Assembly (NCBI RefSeq): GCF_027474825.1 | Contig: NZ_CP107030.1 | Span: 985,001 to 1,049,000 of the forward strand | Reading direction: 5' to 3' | Length of the DNA stretch: 64,000 bases | DNA from: Maribacter halichondriae | Lineage (GTDB): Bacteria > Bacteroidota > Bacteroidia > Flavobacteriales > Flavobacteriaceae | Shown here: positions 59,700-64,000 of the stretch, piece by piece | Layout of the letters: the number at the start of each line of letters is the position of its first letter | How positions within the stretch are numbered: position 1 is the stretch's first letter | Made by a program: the position numbers and the translations under genes | The notes under the pieces: model-generated | The model's input: only the letters and a program-made list of their open reading frames with translations | Databases searched by the model: none | Told to the model about the DNA's origin: nothing

Positions 59700-60137
59700 A
59701 TGTCTAGGGTAGAAGATTTTTTAACGGCCGAAGAGGAGCAGGAAATCGTTATTGCCATTCTTAAGGCCGAAAAAAACTCTTCTGGCGAAATACGGGTCCA
59801 CATCGAAGCACATACACGATTAGACCCTATGGAGCGTGCCAAAGAGGTTTTTCACAAGCTAAAGATGGACAATACTAAAGAAGAAAACGGGGTATTGATC
59901 TATGTAGCGGTCAACGACCGTAAGTTCGCTATTTGTGGTGATAAGGGCATTGACAGGGTCGTACCCGATGGCTTTTGGGACACCACAAAAAATACCATTC
60001 AAGAGCAATTTAAAAAAGGTAATTTCAAACAAGGTATCATTGACGGTGTCTTACAAACGGGCAAAGAACTTCAAGCTCATTTTCCTTGGCAAAACAACGA
60101 CACAAATGAACTTAGCAATGAGGTATCGAAGGGGTAG
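59700..60137 (+). CDS. TPM domain protein (cytoplasmic-looking)
   Basis: A 145-residue protein with the TPM (TLP18.3/Psb32/MOLO-1) pattern: AEEEQEIVIAILKAEKNSSGEIRVHIEAHT, NGVLIYVAVNDRKFAICGDKGIDRVVPDGFWD. The ATG at 59700 is preferred; a TTG at 59682 lies within the end of lemA. It overlaps the next TPM gene by about 20 bases. Phosphatase activity is claimed for some family members; not shown here. Confidence 0.88.
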   Translation: MSRVEDFLTAEEEQEIVIAILKAEKNSSGEIRVHIEAHTRLDPMERAKEVFHKLKMDNTKEENGVLIYVAVNDRKFAICGDKGIDRVVPDGFWDTTKNTIQEQFKKGNFKQGIIDGVLQTGKELQAHFPWQNNDTNELSNEVSKG

Positions 60138-60915
60138 TACACTATTAATCTTACTTTTTTGGTGCACCTTTTCTCTGGCTCAATTCCAAATTCCTGAGAA
60201 ACCGTCGCTGCAGACCAGTGTTTATGATTACATTGATTTGCTACCTGAAGGGCAGGAAAAAGCCTTGGAGCAGAAATTGATCCGGTACTCCGATAGCACC
60301 TCCACACAAATCGTAATTGCGATTATCAGTTCTACAGAGGGTGAAGAAATTACCTATTTAGGTGCCCAATGGGGGCAAAAATGGGGAATCGGACAAGAAG
60401 GAAAAGATAATGGTATTTTGGTGTTGCTGGCAAAAGACGACCGAAAAATAGCCATCAACACTGGCTACGGCGTCGAAGGAAACCTGACCGATGCTATGTC
60501 GCGCAGAATTATAGAAAATGTTATTATTCCACGCTTCAAGCAAGATGATTATTATGCAGGGCTGAATGAAGGTTCTGACGCAATCTTTCAAGTGTTACGA
60601 GGAGAGTTCAAAGAGGAGAGAACTTTTGATGGTGGAGGCGGCGGTTTTCCTTTTGGTGCATTTCTACCTATTCTGATTTTTATAATTATTCTGATTATTC
60701 TTTCAAGCAGAAATCGAAGAGGGGGCGGCCGAAACGGTGGGAAACGTTCTTCAGGACTTGATATCTGGGACATCATCATTTTAAGCAACATGGGCCGTAG
60801 CGGTGGTTCAAGTGGCGGATTTGGCGGTGGTGGTGGTTTCGGTGGTGGCGGTGGATTTGGTGGTGGCTTCGGAGGCGGTGGCTTTGGTGGTGGCGGTGCT
60901 TCCGGAGGATGGTGA
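60118..60915 (+). CDS. secreted TPM domain protein with Gly-rich tail
   Basis: A 265-residue protein: signal RGSTLLILLFWCTFSLAQ, TPM domain (VYDYIDLLPEGQEKALEQKL, GEEITYLGAQWGQKWGIGQEGKDNGILVLLAKDDRKIAINTGYGVEGNLTDAMSRRII), a membrane span (FGAFLPILIFIIILIILS), then a Ser/Gly-rich end (GGFGGGGGFGGGGG...GGW). The start could be ATG at 60118 or 60106; a much longer frame from 59935 overlaps the previous gene and is unlikely. Last of a lemA-TPM-TPM operon. Confidence 0.88.
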   Translation: MRYRRGSTLLILLFWCTFSLAQFQIPEKPSLQTSVYDYIDLLPEGQEKALEQKLIRYSDSTSTQIVIAIISSTEGEEITYLGAQWGQKWGIGQEGKDNGILVLLAKDDRKIAINTGYGVEGNLTDAMSRRIIENVIIPRFKQDDYYAGLNEGSDAIFQVLRGEFKEERTFDGGGGGFPFGAFLPILIFIIILIILSSRNRRGGGRNGGKRSSGLDIWDIIILSNMGRSGGSSGGFGGGGGFGGGGGFGGGFGGGGFGGGGASGGW

Positions 60916-61059
60916 TTTTTAAGTACGAGGTATGATTTACGAAGTGCGTATTGAGAAATTGGTTGGTCGGGGGTAATGGAAAAAATCCATTCTTTGAGAT
61001 CAAGGCCTAGGAATTCGATGAAATATGCTCAACAACCCTCAATCTTAATCCAGAAAAGG

Positions 61060-61856
61060 TTATTTACTTTCTGAACTAATATCGGGGGTCAATTTTCCGT
61101 TTTTCCATTCCAGTTCACGTGTGACCTTTTTGGTTTCTATCCAATTCGTTTCTTCGTCTTGATAGCTTCCGATTTCTTCCTTATAGACGATTTTTTCGGG
61201 TACTCCGTTCTGATCCGCAGGAAATAGATACTCCTCTTGGTACCAATAGACCCCCGCATCGGAAATTTGGGAATATTCGAAGGCTTTAAAAAAATGGGTG
61301 CCGTCGTTGAAAAGATATATTCACCCACCTTCCACTCCGCAAGCTTCACTTAACAAATCAACATGCAACATATTGACCACATCGGCCAAACCTCTATTGT
61401 CATGGGCTTTGATGGAAAATACACCAGAAGCGGCATTGCTCAATTTGGTAGCAACCTCAAGATACGGCGCATCGGCCCTAACCAATCGGGTTTTTAAGTA
61501 TACCTCTTCACCTTCTTTCTTAAGGGAGATTAAATAAGTTTCATCCATTATTTCTTGACGGGCAAAGGCAATCAATCCTCCTAAGACATAACCTTCTTTA
61601 CCTTGTACCAATAGGCATCATAACCCTCAAAAGGTTGTTTCACCTCCGTTTTCCCCAAAATCTTGATAGGGCGTGCAATCTCGAGAAATTCAAGAACTTC
61701 TGAATCAGTACTTGGTGCCGTTCTTAGTTTTACGTTATCGCCAAATAGGTATTCGGTCGAACCTGGCTCGAACTCATAATTGCCATGAATGTACCGTGGC
61801 TCTTGCGCGAAAGCTACGGCGCAGGTAAGAAAAAACAGAATTATGGCTTTTTTCAT
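61060..61856 (-). pseudogene. secreted SH3-type protein, three frameshifts
   Basis: The start MKKAIILFFLTCAVAFAQ is a signal peptide; then YLFGDNVKLRTAPSTDSEVLEFLEIARPIKILGKTEV is an SH3b-like part, GYVLGGLIAF closes it. The continuation (SLKKEGEEVYLKTRLVRADAPYLEVATKL..., EYIFFNDGTHFFKAFEYSQISDAGVYWYQEEYLFP..., ELEWKNGKLTPDISSES) is in other frames. Breaks lie near 61590-61604, at CCC 61324-61326 (one base too many) and at A4 61310-61313 (one missing). Corrected length about 265 residues. Probably an envelope-located protein, function unknown. Confidence 0.65.
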
Positions 61857-61943
61857 TACAAAGATTTTGCTATTGAAGTCATTCAAAAAGAACGCCAAAA
61901 AAACCAATAGATTGTAATTGAAAAAGTATAGGAAATACTTATG

Positions 61944-63248
61944 TCACTTCTTTCTCATAAAAATGGTTATGGGAACCCCCGTAAAATCAAAGTTTTCGCG
62001 AATTTGGTTTTCGAGATACCTTTTATAGGGTTCCCGAACATATTGCGGCAGATTACAGAAAAAGGCAAATTGCGGATAGGGCGTCGGTAGTTGTGTACAA
62101 AATTTAATTTTGACATGCTTGCCCTTGTAAGCAGGCGGTGAATAACTTTCGATTAGCGGCAACATCACATCGTTGAACTTTCGGGTCACGATTTTTTTAC
62201 TTCTGTTTTCATATACCATAACCGCCGTCTCAATGGCCTTAAAAATGCGTTGCTTAGTCAGTACTGAAATAAAGAGAATCGGCACATCGGTAAAGGGTTC
62301 GATGGCCTCTTTTATTTTTTTGGTGTACTGTTTCATGGTATTGGTCTCTTTATCCTCGACCAAATCCCATTTATTTACCAAGATTACGATACCCTTATTG
62401 TTGCGATGTGCAAGCCAAAAAATATTGGCTACTTGGCCATCAAATCCACGTTCGGCATCGAGTACCAAAAGCACTACATCGCAGTGTTCAATGGCCCGAA
62501 CGGAGCGCATGACTGAATAAAACTCAAGATCTTCTTTTACCTTGGCCTTTCTTCGTATTCCGGCCGTGTCCACCAAATTGAATTCAAATCCGAATCTGTT
62601 GTATTTGGTATCAATGCTATCTCGGGTGGTTCCGGCGATATCGGTAACGATGTACCGCTCTTCCCCTATCAAAGCATTTATGAAGGAGGATTTTCCCGCA
62701 TTGGGCCTACCGACCACAGCGAAACGAGGAAGTTCATCTTCTACTTTCTCATCTTCAGGAAGCATTTCTACCAAGGCATCCAACAATTCTCCGGTACCAC
62801 TACCATTGATACTCGACAGGTTGTAATATTCCCCTAATCCCAAAGCGTAGAATTCAACGGCATCTGCAGCTCGCTGTGCGTTATCAACTTTGTTTACGGC
62901 CAAGAATACAGGTTTGTTGACCCTACGCAAAAGCTTTGCCACATCTTCGTCCATTCCCGTTACACCAGCTTCTACATCGACCATGAAAATAATGGCATCT
63001 GCTTCATCTATGGCCAGTTCTACTTGTTTGTCTATCTCTTGTTCAAATATATCGTCGCTACCTTTCACGTAACCGCCCGTATCGATTAAAGAAAAGTTTT
63101 TACCGTTCCAGTCGCTCATTCCATAATGACGATCACGGGTTACACCGCTAATGGCATCTACAATGGCTTCCCTTCTTTGGATCAATCGGTTAAAAAAAGT
63201 AGATTTTCCGACATTAGGCCTCCCCACAATGGCTACTATAGCACTCAT
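61944..63248 (-). CDS. der: ribosome assembly GTPase Der (EngA)
   Basis: A 434-residue protein with two consecutive GTPase domains ([21 protein letters not shown] and NKVD in the first; [23 protein letters not shown] and NKWDLV in the second) and a KH-like C-terminus. It acts in maturation of the 50S subunit. The ATG at 63248 ([12 protein letters not shown]) is the conventional start; the frame stays open further upstream without conserved sequence. Era is nearby. Confidence 0.97.
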   Translation of the reverse strand: MSAIVAIVGRPNVGKSTFFNRLIQRREAIVDAISGVTRDRHYGMSDWNGKNFSLIDTGGYVKGSDDIFEQEIDKQVELAIDEADAIIFMVDVEAGVTGMDEDVAKLLRRVNKPVFLAVNKVDNAQRAADAVEFYALGLGEYYNLSSINGSGTGELLDALVEMLPEDEKVEDELPRFAVVGRPNAGKSSFINALIGEERYIVTDIAGTTRDSIDTKYNRFGFEFNLVDTAGIRRKAKVKEDLEFYSVMRSVRAIEHCDVVLLVLDAERGFDGQVANIFWLAHRNNKGIVILVNKWDLVEDKETNTMKQYTKKIKEAIEPFTDVPILFISVLTKQRIFKAIETAVMVYENRSKKIVTRKFNDVMLPLIESYSPPAYKGKHVKIKFCTQLPTPYPQFAFFCNLPQYVREPYKRYLENQIRENFDFTGVPITIFMRKK

Positions 63249-63327
63249 ACCTCTCAAATTTGCTGCAAAAATACTATTAATAATCGAGCAAATAATGGTA
63301 TCTTTTACTTTGGAAAAATGACAGGAC

Positions 63328-63819
63328 ATGAAACCGCTTTCCAACGATATCGTTCTTAGACCCCGTTTTCAATTGGATCTCCCAGAACCCAAGGAAGCTG
63401 CGCTGGAAGCTTTTGAAACCCATCGAAAAAATCCTTTTACCGTAAAAAGGATGGATGATCATGTCTTTATCAAGTTCAATGCGGAACAGCTGCATTTCTG
63501 GTCGCCCCAATTACATCTTGAAATCAACGAAACTGACGAAAAGAACAGCAAGTTGTATGGGCTTTTCGGTCCGAACCCTACTTTATGGACATTTTTTATG
63601 TTCCTCCATTTCGGGGTGGCGACTATCTTTATCGTGCTCGGAGTCTGGGCTTATTCAAGTGCGTCACTCGACCGCCCTTACGGACTTCAAGTAGGGCTGA
63701 TGGTGGCCATGGTAGTGCTCTGGTTCGCCTTATATGCGTTTGGAAGGGCGGGCAGACATAAGGGGAAACCCCAGATGCGGGAATTATATGGATTTATGAT
63801 GGAAACCTTGGATAAATAA
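63328..63819 (+). CDS. conserved membrane protein, function unknown
   Basis: A 163-residue protein. The first part is soluble ([51 protein letters not shown]); the end has two membrane helices ([24 protein letters not shown] and [19 protein letters not shown]). It lies between der and era in divergent orientation to der and convergent to era; this placement is common in flavobacteria. No known function. Confidence 0.82.
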   Translation: MKPLSNDIVLRPRFQLDLPEPKEAALEAFETHRKNPFTVKRMDDHVFIKFNAEQLHFWSPQLHLEINETDEKNSKLYGLFGPNPTLWTFFMFLHFGVATIFIVLGVWAYSSASLDRPYGLQVGLMVAMVVLWFALYAFGRAGRHKGKPQMRELYGFMMETLDK

Positions 63820-63833
63820 GTTCAGAATTAATT

Positions 63834-64000
63834 CTAGTTGTAACCGAACCGTTTCAACTGTCTGGCATCACTGCGCCAATTTTTATTCACTTTAACATAC
63901 AGTTCAATATGCACCTGTTTGCCAAAGAATTTTTCCAAGTCTTTTCGCGCTTCGACCCCTACCCTTTTTAATGCGCTACCCTTGTGACCAATAATAATTC
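63834..64000 (-). CDS. era: GTPase Era, C-terminal KH part (truncated by window edge)
   Basis: The minus strand reads IIIGHKGSALKRVGVEARKDLEKFFGKQVHIELYVKVNKNWRSDARQLKRFGYN and stop at 63834. This is the Era KH domain end, whose GTPase part lies outside the window. Era binds 16S rRNA during 30S maturation. Confidence 0.92.
   Translation of the reverse strand, partial: IIIGHKGSALKRVGVEARKDLEKFFGKQVHIELYVKVNKNWRSDARQLKRFGYN

Noticed and set aside
60920-60960. Degenerate repeat of the type TACGAGGTATGATTTACGAAGTGCG
   Set aside because: Probably a fragment of an intergenic repeat, but too short and diverged to support as a feature.

Overview
The window looks like a chromosomal segment of a marine-type Flavobacteriaceae (Bacteroidota). 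This rests on the flavobacterial gene content (Porin_10 porin, GSCFA, DUF4230, DUF5522, TPR-CHAT, PSD1/DUF1501 genes), on sigma-A promoters of the TTG-N20-TAnnTTTG type upstream of the rRNA operon and lysS, and on the absence of strong Shine-Dalgarno sequences. I cannot name the genus from the sequence alone.

Layout. 1-3490: an rRNA operon on the minus strand (16S, tRNA-Ile, tRNA-Ala, 5' part of 23S) with its promoter. 3865-9156: a Porin_10-type porin, rnhB and a large lipoprotein. 9290-28530: an accessory locus holding an OmpA-like operon, a TPR hybrid histidine kinase, a TPR-CHAT protease-like protein, a membrane TPR anti-sigma candidate, an ECF sigma factor and a run of secreted lipoproteins (beta-propeller, NHL/IPT, collagen-like). 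28500-31306: lipB, yqaE/pmp3 and lysS. 31367-40357: a GH95-type glycosidase followed by a PSD1 / DUF1501 / TIM-barrel / cytochrome-LRR cluster. 40375-53165: DUF1801 proteins, an SLC13 transporter, small secreted proteins, hemL, a glucosaminidase, an ACC-deaminase-like enzyme, an aromatic amino acid hydroxylase, a CE15-type esterase and a DinB protein. 53196-64000: DUF4230, GSCFA, alaS, M23 peptidase, MerR, LemA, TPM proteins, an SH3-type protein, der and the C-terminal end of era.

The most interesting part is the 9.3-28.5 kb locus. A motif of the form TGTTAACCTT, exactly 13 bases, then CATAAA/CATTAA occurs upstream of six lipoprotein genes or operons, upstream of the ECF sigma gene itself, and in a weaker form upstream of the OmpA-like operon. 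This reads as an autoregulated ECF regulon. The sigma gene is coupled to a single-span protein with a periplasmic TPR domain, and that gene converges on a secreted, membrane-anchored TPR-CHAT protein with intact His and Cys. I infer a periplasm-to-cytoplasm proteolytic switch that controls a surface lipoprotein set.

At least ten genes, including the essential alaS, are broken by one-base length differences, mostly in homopolymers. This looks more like residual sequencing error than real gene decay, so frameshifted genes are given here as whole genes with the shift positions noted.
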